DNA from: CAYXAA01 sp964462985 | GTDB taxonomy: Bacteria; Pseudomonadota; Alphaproteobacteria; Rhizobiales; Stappiaceae | Direction of reading: 5' to 3' | NCBI GenBank assembly: GCA_964462985.1 | Contig: CAYXAA010000032.1 | Span: forward strand, 1-51,233 | DNA: 51,233 nt | Part shown: positions 17,602-25,450 of the stretch, in pieces | Layout: the number at the start of each line of letters is the position of its first letter | Position numbering within the stretch: the stretch's first letter is position 1 | The notes under the pieces: generated by a model | What the model was told of the DNA's origin: nothing | What the model saw: only the letters and a program-made list of their open reading frames with translations | Databases searched by the model: none | Program-made: the position numbers and the translations under genes

Positions 17602-17929
17602 CGCGCGTTTGCTTCTTCCGTGCTCCTGCGACGATCGCCACCCCACGCCATCGCTTTCCTGCTTTCGAAACTGCGAAACATATATCGGTTCGATATATGG
17701 TAATGGGCGTATACGCCGGCCGACAGAACAGGTCAAGCCACCCGCGCAGGAACCAAGGGTCCGGTTCAGCGTTGGTGTTTCGGCGGCGCCGGTCGCCTCT
17801 GCCGCAGGACCTCGACCGGTTCACGATGAGACGGCAGCGATCGGCGAACGATGCCGGCATCCCGTCCGGACCAATTGGAAGACGACCGTGGGTGGCTCGA
17901 CCGCACATGAAAACGAAGCCAACTGGCCG
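17602..17929. other. Intergenic region upstream of padR
   Basis: This stretch of 328 bases lies between the padR start and the divergent small membrane protein. It holds the palindrome at 17679-17699. The rest has overlapping short frames on both strands without ribosome sites or family similarity, and I see no further element. Confidence 0.5.
17679..17699. promoter_or_regulatory. Inverted repeat, candidate PadR operator
   Basis: CATATATCG and CGATATATG are perfect 9-bp arms around a 3-bp GTT spacer. PadR-family regulators bind AT-rich palindromes of this TATATCGATATA-like kind in their own promoters. The site lies 78 bp upstream of the padR start, stands out from the GC-rich surroundings, and could also affect the divergent small membrane protein gene. 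Confidence 0.7.
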
Positions 17930-18274
17930 ATGAAGGGCGAGGGCGGCCGCTTCGCGAACCTTCGCCTGCTTGCCTGTGAGCCACTGCTGCGGCTCCTTGT
18001 CATCAACTGGGCGATCGGCGTAGCGGTCGCCGCCATGACCCTCGGCGGTCTGCTCGCGCTCAACACCGGCGGCCTGCGCACGCTGGTCTTCAATGCGGAG
18101 GATCCGCTGTTGCCTCTGATCCTCCTGTTCTGCGGTCTTATGTTCACCCTGTGCTCGGCGACAATGGGAGCGGCAGTGATGTCGCTGTCGGCCGACGATG
18201 ATCGCCCCCACGGGCACTTCCAACTGCGCCCGGCCGTTGCCCCGGTCAAGGTGGCCAAATCCCGCAACAGCTGA
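17930..18274 (+). CDS. Small conserved-looking membrane protein, function unknown
   Basis: A 114-residue protein with two strong membrane segments, about residues 21-43 and 60-82, joined by a short loop containing NTGGLRTL. The pattern (short polar N-terminus, two helices, glycine-rich second helix GLMFTLCSATMGAAVM and a polar tail) suggests a real inner-membrane protein. The start is uncertain: ATG 17930 has no clear ribosome site, while GTG 17888 has GGAAG upstream and would add 14 residues. No family name is recognised. It is divergent from padR and 82 bp upstream of puuE. Confidence 0.6.
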   Translation: MKGEGGRFANLRLLACEPLLRLLVINWAIGVAVAAMTLGGLLALNTGGLRTLVFNAEDPLLPLILLFCGLMFTLCSATMGAAVMSLSADDDRPHGHFQLRPAVAPVKVAKSRNS

Positions 18275-18356
18275 ACCGCAGCACAACATTCCCGTTGCAA
18301 GCACGCGCCTGAGCGTTTCCAATGGCGGTCAATGCGTTACAACGGAGACTTCAATC

Positions 18357-19265
18357 ATGTCCGACGCCTATCCTCGTGACCTCGTCGGCTACGGGCGCAC
18401 GCCGCCCGATCCGGCATGGCCGGGCGGAGCGCATGTCGCGGTCCAGTTCGTCATCAACTATGAGGAAGGCGGCGAGAACTGCATCCTGCACGGCGACAGT
18501 CACTCAGAGGCCTTCCTGTCGGAGATCGTCGGCGCCCAGCCCTGGCCCCGCCAGCGCCACATGAACATGGAGTCGATCTACGAGTACGGCGCGCGGGCAG
18601 GGTTCTGGCGTCTGTGGCGCCTGTTCACCGCTCGTTCGATCCCGGTGACGGTCTATGGCGTGGCGACCGCGCTGGCCCGCAATCCCGACGCCGTCGCGGC
18701 GATGAAGGAGGTCGACTGGGAGATCGCATCGCACGGCCTGAAGTGGATCGAATACAAGGATTTCTCGCTGGAGGACGAGCGCCGCCACATGCAGGAGGCG
18801 ATCCGGATTCACGAGGAGGTCACCGGCTCGCGCCCGCTCGGCTGGTATACCGGCCGCAGTTCGGAGCACACCAGAACGCTGGTGATGGAGGAGGGCGGAT
18901 TCCTCTACGATTCCGACAGCTACGCCGACGACCTGCCGTACTGGCTCGACGGACCGCGCGGTCCGCATCTCGTCATTCCCTACACGCTTGATGCCAACGA
19001 CATGCGCTTTGCCACCGCGCAGGGCTTCAACTCCGGTGATCAGTTCTTCACCTATCTCAAGGACACGTTCGACACGCTGTACCGGGAAGGCGCGGACGGC
19101 GCGCCGAAGATGATGTCTGTCGGCCTGCATTGCCGGCTCGCCGGCCGCCCGGGCCGTGCGGCGGCGCTGGCACGGTTTCTCGACTATGTTGCCTCGCATG
19201 AAAAGGTCTGGCTGACGCGCCGTATCGACATCGCCTGGCACTGGCATGCCCATCACGCGCCGTGA
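18357..19265 (+). CDS. puuE: PuuE-type allantoinase (polysaccharide deacetylase fold)
   Basis: A 302-residue protein of the NodB/polysaccharide deacetylase fold, closest in pattern to PuuE, the metal-independent allantoinase that hydrolyses allantoin to allantoate in purine breakdown. The N-terminus (DLVGYGRTPPDPAWPGGAHV, then QFVINYEEGGENCILHGD) and the block EYGARAGFWRLWRLF are characteristic. No other urate or allantoin gene is nearby, which is unusual; instead the 3' end overlaps paaX by 20 bp, so the two are co-transcribed. A related amidohydrolase activity cannot be excluded. ATG 18357 has GGAGA upstream. Confidence 0.88.
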   Translation: MSDAYPRDLVGYGRTPPDPAWPGGAHVAVQFVINYEEGGENCILHGDSHSEAFLSEIVGAQPWPRQRHMNMESIYEYGARAGFWRLWRLFTARSIPVTVYGVATALARNPDAVAAMKEVDWEIASHGLKWIEYKDFSLEDERRHMQEAIRIHEEVTGSRPLGWYTGRSSEHTRTLVMEEGGFLYDSDSYADDLPYWLDGPRGPHLVIPYTLDANDMRFATAQGFNSGDQFFTYLKDTFDTLYREGADGAPKMMSVGLHCRLAGRPGRAAALARFLDYVASHEKVWLTRRIDIAWHWHAHHAP

Positions 19266-20184
19266 CGTCACCGGCGCGGCGGCGGATCGGCCGGCGCGAC
19301 GCGGCGAGAGCGTGGCTGCCGTGGTGGACCGGCTCGTCGATGCGTTCCACGCCGCGACACCGCCAAGGGTCTGGTCGCTGATTGTCACCTTCTTCGGCGA
19401 TGCGATCGTGCCGCGCGGCGGCGAAGTCTGGACCGGTACCGTGGCCGAGGTGCTCCAGGCCATGCGCGTCGACGATCGTGCGGTCAGGGCCGCGATGTCG
19501 CGGCTGGCCCGCGACGGCTGGTTCGCCCGGGAGAAAATCGGGCGACTGAGCTTCTATTCCCTGACGCCATCGGCGAAACGGGAGTTTGCTGTGGCGAGCG
19601 GCCGTATCTATGGAGCTCCGGCCCCTGCGGATGGTACGCACTGGCGCCTCGTGATCCTGCCGGCCGGCGAGGGACGCGGCGGACGGCGCGATCGCCTGCT
19701 CAAGGCCGGCTACGGACAGGTCGCACCCGGCGTGCTGGTCGGTCCGGTCCACCTCGGTCTGCCCGACGAGGCGGCAGATGGAACAGTGCTCACGGCGACC
19801 GTTGAAGCCGGAGAGCCGGGTGCGCTGGTCGCGTCCGCGTTCGATCTTGCCCCCCTGACCCGACGGTATGGTGCCTTCGTTGAACGCTACGCGCCGCTGC
19901 AGAATGTCCTTGCATCGGAGGCGGTCCCGGACGACCTTACCGCCCTGATCGCGCGCACCCTGCTCATTCACGACTACCGCCGTGTTGCGCTTCGCGACCC
20001 CGGCCTGCCGCCGCTCCTGCTGCCAAGGGACTGGGCGGGCCACGACGCGCGCCGGCTGTGCGCTTCACTCTATCGCCGGCTTGCCGGTCCCTCGGACGAG
20101 TGGCTGTCGCGGCACGGGCGCCGCCGCGACGGCGCGCTGCCACCTCCGACGGCAGCCTACCACGATCGCTTTAACGCACTGTGA
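19246..20184 (+). CDS. paaX: PaaX-family repressor of phenylacetate catabolism
   Basis: A 312-residue PaaX-type regulator, which in characterised species represses paa genes until phenylacetyl-CoA binds. The N-terminal winged helix includes VWSLIVTFFGDAIVPRGGEV and RAAMSRLARDGWFAREKIGR, the family hallmark. A central domain (about 120-200) and C-terminal domain follow. It begins inside the last codons of puuE and is followed 111 bp later by paaA, whose promoter region carries a palindrome that may be its operator. The target and inducer are inferred from family and position. Confidence 0.93.
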   Translation: MPITRRDVTGAAADRPARRGESVAAVVDRLVDAFHAATPPRVWSLIVTFFGDAIVPRGGEVWTGTVAEVLQAMRVDDRAVRAAMSRLARDGWFAREKIGRLSFYSLTPSAKREFAVASGRIYGAPAPADGTHWRLVILPAGEGRGGRRDRLLKAGYGQVAPGVLVGPVHLGLPDEAADGTVLTATVEAGEPGALVASAFDLAPLTRRYGAFVERYAPLQNVLASEAVPDDLTALIARTLLIHDYRRVALRDPGLPPLLLPRDWAGHDARRLCASLYRRLAGPSDEWLSRHGRRRDGALPPPTAAYHDRFNAL

Positions 20185-20229
20185 TTCACTGTGGGCCTAC
20201 CGGGCAAAGGTGCTGCCACAACCCTATTA

Positions 20230-20273
20230 GTGACAGAAACTAACTTCAAAAAGACAAATTTGTCACATATAAT
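20230..20273 (+). promoter_or_regulatory. paa promoter with palindromic operator candidate
   Basis: Upstream of paaA, GACAAATTTGTC (20253-20264) is a perfect 12-bp palindrome. A second GTGACA at 20230-20235 mirrors TGTCAC at 20261-20266. TATAAT at 20268-20273 is an ideal -10 box, 23 bp before the ATG; the -35 position (around 20245-20250, TTCAAA) is weak. A repressor bound at the palindrome would block RNA polymerase between -35 and -10. PaaX, encoded immediately upstream, is the obvious candidate. Confidence 0.6.
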
Positions 20274-20295
20274 CCCAGCGCTGAGGAGGACGGCG

Positions 20296-21294
20296 ATGTA
20301 CACTCAGGCCCTTAATGGCTTTGACGCCGGCAGCGAAGACGACGACGACGCGCGGCTCACCGCTTTTCAGGCTCGGATCGATGCCGAGGACAAGATCGAG
20401 CCCAACGACTGGATGCCCGAGGGTTACCGCAAGACCCTGATCCGGCAGATTTCCCAGCACGCTCATTCCGAGATTGTCGGGATGCTGCCGGAGGGCAACT
20501 GGATCACCCGTGCTCCGACACTGAAGCGCAAGGCGGCGCTGCTTGCCAAGGTCCAGGACGAGGGTGGCCACGGCCTCTATCTCTATGCCGCCGCCGAAAC
20601 GCTCGGCGTTACGCGTGAGGAACTCGTCGACCAGCTTCACAGCGGCCGCGCCAAGTACTCCTCGATTTTCAACTACCCGACGCTGACCTGGGCCGACATT
20701 GGCACGATCGGCTGGCTCGTGGACGGTGCGGCGATCATGAACCAGATCCCGCTGTGCCGTTGCTCCTACGGCCCCTATGCACGGGCCATGATCCGGATCT
20801 GCAGGGAGGAGAGCTTTCATCAGCGCCAAGGCTACGAGCTGCTGCTCACCATGGTGCGCTCGTCGCAGGAGCAGAAGGAGATGGTGCAGGACGCGCTGAA
20901 CCGCTGGTGGTGGCCATCGCTGATGATGTTCGGCCCGCCGGATGCGAATTCCCGCCATTCCGCCCAGTCGATGGCCTGGAAGATCAAGCGCTTCACCAAT
21001 GACGAGCTGCGGCAGAAATTCGTCGACGCCACCGTGCCGCAGGCTCACTTCCTCGGCCTGACCATCCCCGACCATAACCTGCGCTACGACGAGGCTTCGG
21101 GGCACTGGATCACCGGCGAGATCGATTGGACCGAATTCGAACGGGTGCTCGCCGGCAACGGGCCTTGCAACCGCGAGCGTCTGGCGGCCCGGCGCAAGGC
21201 CCATGACGATGGCGCCTGGGTCCGCGAGGCCGCGCTCGCCCATGCCGAGAAACGCCGCAACCGGCGCGAGGCGGCTCGCATCGCAGCCGAGTGA
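20296..21294 (+). CDS. paaA: Phenylacetyl-CoA 1,2-epoxidase, catalytic subunit PaaA
   Basis: PaaA is the di-iron oxygenase subunit of the PaaABCE complex, which epoxidises the ring of phenylacetyl-CoA. The product is 332 residues. The iron-binding ExxH motifs are visible in VQDEGGHGLYLYAAAE and REESFHQRQGYELL, and the conserved WWWPSLMMFGPPD block is present. The start at ATG 20296 has a strong GAGGAGGA ribosome site. It heads paaABCDE, and PaaX is encoded upstream. Substrate phenylacetyl-CoA needs a ligase (PaaK) that is not in this window. Confidence 0.96.
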   Translation: MYTQALNGFDAGSEDDDDARLTAFQARIDAEDKIEPNDWMPEGYRKTLIRQISQHAHSEIVGMLPEGNWITRAPTLKRKAALLAKVQDEGGHGLYLYAAAETLGVTREELVDQLHSGRAKYSSIFNYPTLTWADIGTIGWLVDGAAIMNQIPLCRCSYGPYARAMIRICREESFHQRQGYELLLTMVRSSQEQKEMVQDALNRWWWPSLMMFGPPDANSRHSAQSMAWKIKRFTNDELRQKFVDATVPQAHFLGLTIPDHNLRYDEASGHWITGEIDWTEFERVLAGNGPCNRERLAARRKAHDDGAWVREAALAHAEKRRNRREAARIAAE

Positions 21295-21357
21295 GGGAGC
21301 CATGGAATTCCACCGCGCTGTAGAGGTCCGCGCGGAAGGGCACTCGGAGGAACAAGC

Positions 21358-21642
21358 ATGCCGACCAACACACCGCTTTGGGAAGTCTTCATCCGTTCGC
21401 GTACCGGCCTGTCGCACCGGCACGTCGGGTCGGTGCATGCCGCCGATGCGGAACTGGCACTCCAGGCCGCCCGCGACGTCTACACCCGGCGCGGCGAGGG
21501 CCTGTCGATCTGGGTGGTGCCGTCGGCGGCGATCGTCGCCTCCGACCCGTCGGACAAGGGCATGCTGTTCGAGCCGACGGCCTCGAAAATCTACCGGCAC
21601 CCGACCTTTTACGAGATCCCTGAAGACGTGGGCAACATGTGA
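21358..21642 (+). CDS. paaB: Phenylacetyl-CoA epoxidase subunit PaaB
   Basis: A 94-residue small subunit of the phenylacetyl-CoA epoxidase, thought to bridge PaaAC heterodimers and the reductase. The sequence PLWEVFIRSRTGLSHRHVGS and the block ALQAARDVYTRRGEGLSIWV are typical of the family. ATG 21358 follows CGGAGG at good spacing, 63 bp after the paaA stop. Its stop overlaps the paaC start by 4 bp. Confidence 0.95.
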   Translation: MPTNTPLWEVFIRSRTGLSHRHVGSVHAADAELALQAARDVYTRRGEGLSIWVVPSAAIVASDPSDKGMLFEPTASKIYRHPTFYEIPEDVGNM

Positions 21643-22400
21643 CCGCCATGGACGAGCCGCGTTTCATTTACCTGCTCCGCCTTGCGGACGATGCCGTGAT
21701 CCTCGGCCAGCGCCTCGGCGAATGGTGCGGCCACGCGCCGTCGCTGGAGGAGGACATCGGGCTCGCCAACATCGCGCTCGACCACATCGGCCAGGCCCGG
21801 GCGCTCTATACGCTCGCTGGCGCGATCGAGGGCAGGGGACGCGACGAGGACCAGCTCTGCTTTTTCCGCAAGGAGCGCGAGTTCTCGAACTGCCTGCTGG
21901 TCGAGCAGCCCAACGGCGACTTTGCCGTGACGATCGTGCGGCAGTTTTTGTTTTCCGCCTATGCGCATCCGTTGTGGCAGCAGCTCATGACCTCGGCCGA
22001 TGAAGGTCTGGCCGCCATTGCCGCCAAGGCGGAGAAGGAAACGGCCTACCACCTGCGGCACGCCGGCGAATGGCTGATCCGCCTCGGCGATGGTACGGCA
22101 GAAAGCCATGTCCGTGCCCAGGATGCCGTCGACCTGCTATGGCCCTTCACCGGCGAGTTGTTCGAGGTGGATCCCGCTGTCCGCGGCCTGATCGCAGAAG
22201 GGTATGCTGCCGATCCCGCGGCACTGCGCCCGCAATGGGAGAGCACCGTCGACCATGTGCTCGAGGAAGCCACGCTGGAGCGGCCGAGCCGGAGCTGGAT
22301 GCAGACCGGCGGGCGGGCCGGACGCCATACCGAGCATTTCGGCCACCTCCTCGCCGAGATGCAGTACATGCAGCGCGCTTATCCGGGCTTGAACTGGTAA
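21639..22400 (+). CDS. paaC: Phenylacetyl-CoA epoxidase structural subunit PaaC
   Basis: PaaC is the ferritin-like partner of PaaA that lacks an active iron centre and holds the complex together. The product is 253 residues from GTG 21639, which forms a GTGA overlap with paaB; ATG 21648 is an equally possible start nine bases later. The blocks LADDAVILGQRLGEWCGHAP, IALDHIGQARALYTLAG and AYPLWQQ-like AHPLWQQLM are typical. It is in the middle of paaABCDE with no gaps. Confidence 0.94.
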   Translation: MTAMDEPRFIYLLRLADDAVILGQRLGEWCGHAPSLEEDIGLANIALDHIGQARALYTLAGAIEGRGRDEDQLCFFRKEREFSNCLLVEQPNGDFAVTIVRQFLFSAYAHPLWQQLMTSADEGLAAIAAKAEKETAYHLRHAGEWLIRLGDGTAESHVRAQDAVDLLWPFTGELFEVDPAVRGLIAEGYAADPAALRPQWESTVDHVLEEATLERPSRSWMQTGGRAGRHTEHFGHLLAEMQYMQRAYPGLNW

Positions 22401-22404
22401 TGCC

Positions 22405-22923
22405 ATGGCGACAGCCAGTCCGATTGCACCGTCCCTCAGTCTGATGCGCAGGCGCGCCTATGAGGCGGCCGCGGCGGTGGTGGACCCCGAACTCCCGGTG
22501 CTGACCATCGCCGATCTCGGGGTGCTCCGGGATGTGCAGGTGAACGCGGATGGGTCGGTAGAGGTGGAGATCACGCCGACCTACACCGGCTGCCCGGCAA
22601 TGGCCGTCTTCACCATGGACATCGAGACAGCGCTGAGACGGGCCGGATTCGACAAGGTGACAATCCGGACCGTCCTGTCGCCGGCCTGGACCACCGACTG
22701 GCTCTCGGACGAAGCGCGGGAGAAGCTGCGGGCCTACGGTATCGCGCCGCCGGCCGGCAAGGCCTCGCGCCGGGCGCTGTTCGGAGCGGACGACACCGTC
22801 GCCTGTCCGCACTGCGGATCGGCGGCGACGGAAAAGATTTCAGAATTCGGTTCGACCGCGTGCAAGGCGCTGTGGCGCTGCACCGCCTGCGCCGAGCCTT
22901 TCGACTACTTCAAGTGCATCTGA
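22405..22923 (+). CDS. paaD: Phenylacetate pathway metal-cluster assembly protein PaaD
   Basis: A 172-residue PaaD. The N-terminal part is a MIP18/DUF59 domain (VVDPELPVLTIADLGVL, then TPTYTGCPAM), found in Fe-S assembly factors. The C-terminal zinc-ribbon-like part holds the cysteine set CPHCG and CTAC plus the terminal FKC (about residues 132-171). PaaD is needed for active epoxidase, probably for the PaaE iron-sulfur cluster. It lies 4 bp after paaC and 29 bp before paaE. Confidence 0.94.
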   Translation: MATASPIAPSLSLMRRRAYEAAAAVVDPELPVLTIADLGVLRDVQVNADGSVEVEITPTYTGCPAMAVFTMDIETALRRAGFDKVTIRTVLSPAWTTDWLSDEAREKLRAYGIAPPAGKASRRALFGADDTVACPHCGSAATEKISEFGSTACKALWRCTACAEPFDYFKCI

Positions 22924-22952
22924 GCGCACCGCCGCACGGAGAGTCCGACGCC

Positions 22953-24032
22953 ATGTCCCCGCGGTTCCACACGCTGACGATCAAGGATGTCCGTCCCGAG
23001 ACGGCCGATGCGGTCTCGGTCAGCTTCGACGTGCAGCCGGACCTCGCGGAGGCCTATCGCTTCTCGGCAGGACAGTATCTTACCCTTCGGCTGCCGGTCG
23101 AGGGGACGGACCTGCGACGGTCCTATTCGATTTGCGCGGGCGAGGATGACGGCGAGCTCAGGGTGGCGATCAAGCGGATCGAGGGGGGCCGCTTCTCGAC
23201 CTTTGCCAATGAAAGCCTCAAGCCGGGCATGGCGATCGAGGTGATGAGCCCGTCCGGCCGGTTCACGGTGCCGGACCGCGGGCCGGGGCCGAAGACCTTC
23301 GTCGCGATCGCGGCCGGCTCGGGGATCACGCCGATCATCGCGATGGTCCGCACGCTGCTCAACCGCGACCCGCAAACGGATTTCGTGCTGATCTACGGCA
23401 ATCGAACCTCGCAGACGATCCTGTTCAGGACCGAGCTGGAAGACCTGAAGGACCGGTTTCCGGCCCGGTTTTCCGTACATCACGTGCTGTCGCGCGAGGT
23501 GCAGGACATTCCGCTGCTCGCCGGCCGGCTAGATGCCGACAAGCTGCGGACGCTGCTGACCCATGTCGTGCCGGTGGCCACGGTCGACGATTTCTTCCTC
23601 TGCGGTCCCGGCGCGCTGATTGAGACGGCCCGGGCGACGCTCGTTGAGCTTGGAGTCGGCACGGACCGGATCCATCAGGAGTTCTTTACGCCGGCCGACG
23701 GCTCGGCGCCGCATGCGCCCAAGCCTGCGAAGGACCGGACAGCGACCGACCATGCCGCGACAGCCCAACTTGTGATCGATGGGGTCAAAACCACCGTCGG
23801 TGTCGCGTCCGGCGAGACCATTGTCGACGCCGCTGCGCGCGCCGGGCTGGAGGTTCCCTATTCCTGCAAGGGCGGCATGTGCTGCACCTGCCGTGCAAAG
23901 GTGGTGGAGGGCGCGGTCGACATGGCGGTCAACTACTCGCTCGAGCCCTGGGAAGTCGAGGCCGGCTTCGTGCTCACCTGCCAGTCCCGCCCGCTGAGCC
24001 AGAAGGTCGTGCTCGACTACGACCAGGTGTGA
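22953..24032 (+). CDS. paaE: Phenylacetyl-CoA epoxidase reductase PaaE
   Basis: PaaE passes electrons from NADPH through FAD and a 2Fe-2S cluster to PaaA. The 359-residue protein has the ferredoxin-reductase FAD motif RRSYSIC (near residue 55), an NAD(P) domain with AIAAGSGITPIIAMV, and a C-terminal plant-type ferredoxin domain with CKGGMCCTC and a distant cysteine in LTCQS for the cluster. ATG 22953 has CGGAGAG upstream. It is the last gene of the plus-strand paa operon and meets paaI tail to tail 21 bp later. Confidence 0.95.
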   Translation: MSPRFHTLTIKDVRPETADAVSVSFDVQPDLAEAYRFSAGQYLTLRLPVEGTDLRRSYSICAGEDDGELRVAIKRIEGGRFSTFANESLKPGMAIEVMSPSGRFTVPDRGPGPKTFVAIAAGSGITPIIAMVRTLLNRDPQTDFVLIYGNRTSQTILFRTELEDLKDRFPARFSVHHVLSREVQDIPLLAGRLDADKLRTLLTHVVPVATVDDFFLCGPGALIETARATLVELGVGTDRIHQEFFTPADGSAPHAPKPAKDRTATDHAATAQLVIDGVKTTVGVASGETIVDAAARAGLEVPYSCKGGMCCTCRAKVVEGAVDMAVNYSLEPWEVEAGFVLTCQSRPLSQKVVLDYDQV

Positions 24033-24053
24033 GGCTGCTCCAGCGCGAAGACA

Positions 24054-24488
24054 TCATGCGCCGTTCTCCTCGACAAGCGTTCCTGCAATCGTGCGCGCGT
24101 GCCCGCGAAATTCGGCGACCACCTCGCCGCGGTCGTTGGTCACCGTGACGTCGGTAATGCCCGCGCGCCCCTCGCGGTAACGTTCGACCGCCGTCGCCGT
24201 CAGCCGCTCGCCGAGCCGGGCCGGGCGCAGGAAGGTGACGGCACAGTGCTGGGCGACGGTGCGCTGGTTCCAGGTGTTGCAGGCGAAAGCGAAGGCGGAG
24301 TCGGCCAGCGTGAAGATGTAGCCGCCGTGGCAGAGGCCGTGGCCGTTGACCATCGCCTCCGAGACCGTGAAGGTGACGGTGGCGCGGCCGGGACCGACGT
24401 CAGTGAGCTCCATGCCGAGGCGCTGCGAGGCTTGGTCGTCTGCCCACATCGCGGCGGCGCAGGCATGAGCCATCTCCTCGGCGGTCAT
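24054..24488 (-). CDS. paaI: PaaI-family hotdog thioesterase
   Basis: A 144-residue hotdog-fold acyl-CoA thioesterase of the phenylacetate pathway, which releases CoA from dead-end hydroxyphenylacetyl-CoA products. The active-site block NGHGLCHGGYIFTLADSAFAFACN is intact, including the conserved G-H-G and D. It overlaps the 3' end of paaG by 4 bp and is transcribed with it, convergent with paaE. Confidence 0.94.
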   Translation of the reverse strand: MTAEEMAHACAAAMWADDQASQRLGMELTDVGPGRATVTFTVSEAMVNGHGLCHGGYIFTLADSAFAFACNTWNQRTVAQHCAVTFLRPARLGERLTATAVERYREGRAGITDVTVTNDRGEVVAEFRGHARTIAGTLVEENGA

Positions 24489-25297
24489 TCGCGCTCTCCC
24501 GCCGGCGGCTCGCCGGTGAAGCGGGCCGGCCGCTTTTCCATGAAGGCGGAAACGCCCTCGCGGTAGTCGGGCGAAAAGCCGGCGCGGCGCTGCAGGTCGC
24601 GCTCCAGGTCGAGCTGTGTGGAGAAATCGTTGCTTTCAGCCGCCTCCAGCGCCTGCTTGATTAGGCCGAGGCCGAAGGTCGGGCCTTTCGCCAGTCCGGC
24701 AGCGAGAGCCCGGGCTGCCGGCATCAGCTCGGTATCGGGCATGGCGCGCCAGATCATGCCCCAGTCGGCCGCCTGCTGCGCCGTGACCGGTTCGCCGGTG
24801 AGCGCCAGGGCCCGCGCCCTCGCGCTGCCGACGAGGCGGGGCAGGGTCCAGGTGCCGCCGGAGTCCGGCACGAGCCCGATCTTGACAAAAGCCTGGATGA
24901 ACCTGGCGCTCTCGGCCGCCAGCACGATGTCGCAGGCGAGCGCGATATTGGCCCCGGCGCCAGCGGCGACGCCGTTGACCGCAGCGACCACGGGCTTCGG
25001 CAATGCCTTCAGCCGGCGCATCATCGGGTTGTAGAGCGTATCGAGCGTGCGGCCGAGGTCGGGCGGGCCGCCAGCGGCGCCCATCCGGTCGGACAGGTCC
25101 TGGCCGGCGCAAAACCCCCGCCCGGCGCCGGTCAAAAGCACGGCGCGGCAGGCGTCATCCGTCTCCGCGCGCTGCAGCGCCGCAGACATCGCATGATGCA
25201 TCGCGTCGTTGAAGGCGTTCAGCTTGTCCGGCCGGTTCAGCGTGACCTCAAGCACGCCGTCGGTGAAGGCGGTGAGCACCGGGGTCTCGTCCGTCAT
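24485..25297 (-). CDS. paaG: Enoyl-CoA hydratase/isomerase of the phenylacetate pathway
   Basis: A 270-residue crotonase-family protein that fits PaaG, which isomerises the ring epoxide of phenylacetyl-CoA to the oxepin. Family blocks are LNRPDKLNAFN, the oxyanion-hole stretch TGAGRGFCAGQDLSDR, and AAVNGVAAGAGANIALACD. Asp in SGGTWTLPRLVG-like PDSGGTWTLPRL is the catalytic acid position of this subgroup. The start at ATG 25297 gives the natural N-terminus; open frame upstream is ignored. PaaB/PaaG naming varies between species. It pairs with paaI and lies opposite the paaABCDE operon. Confidence 0.92.
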   Translation of the reverse strand: MTDETPVLTAFTDGVLEVTLNRPDKLNAFNDAMHHAMSAALQRAETDDACRAVLLTGAGRGFCAGQDLSDRMGAAGGPPDLGRTLDTLYNPMMRRLKALPKPVVAAVNGVAAGAGANIALACDIVLAAESARFIQAFVKIGLVPDSGGTWTLPRLVGSARARALALTGEPVTAQQAADWGMIWRAMPDTELMPAARALAAGLAKGPTFGLGLIKQALEAAESNDFSTQLDLERDLQRRAGFSPDYREGVSAFMEKRPARFTGEPPAGERE

Positions 25298-25450
25298 GTC
25301 CCGTTTCCTTCCTGGCGAACCGTTATGGACGGCGGAGCAAGGGCAGGGCTCCGAGAGCCTCGCCGTCATCTTAGCCGGCCTCAACCTGTCCGGCCGTTCA
25401 AGCGCCTCAATTTATAAGGAGCGTTGCGCCCTTCGGCGGCAAACCGAAGC

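Noticed and set aside
17697..17933. Short plus-strand open frame after the PadR palindrome
   Set aside because: Arg-rich with no ribosome site or motif, and starts within the operator region.
20260..20273. TTGTCA close to TATAAT as a -35/-10 pair
   Set aside because: The two hexamers are only 2 bp apart, far from the 16-18 bp needed; only the -10 box is retained.
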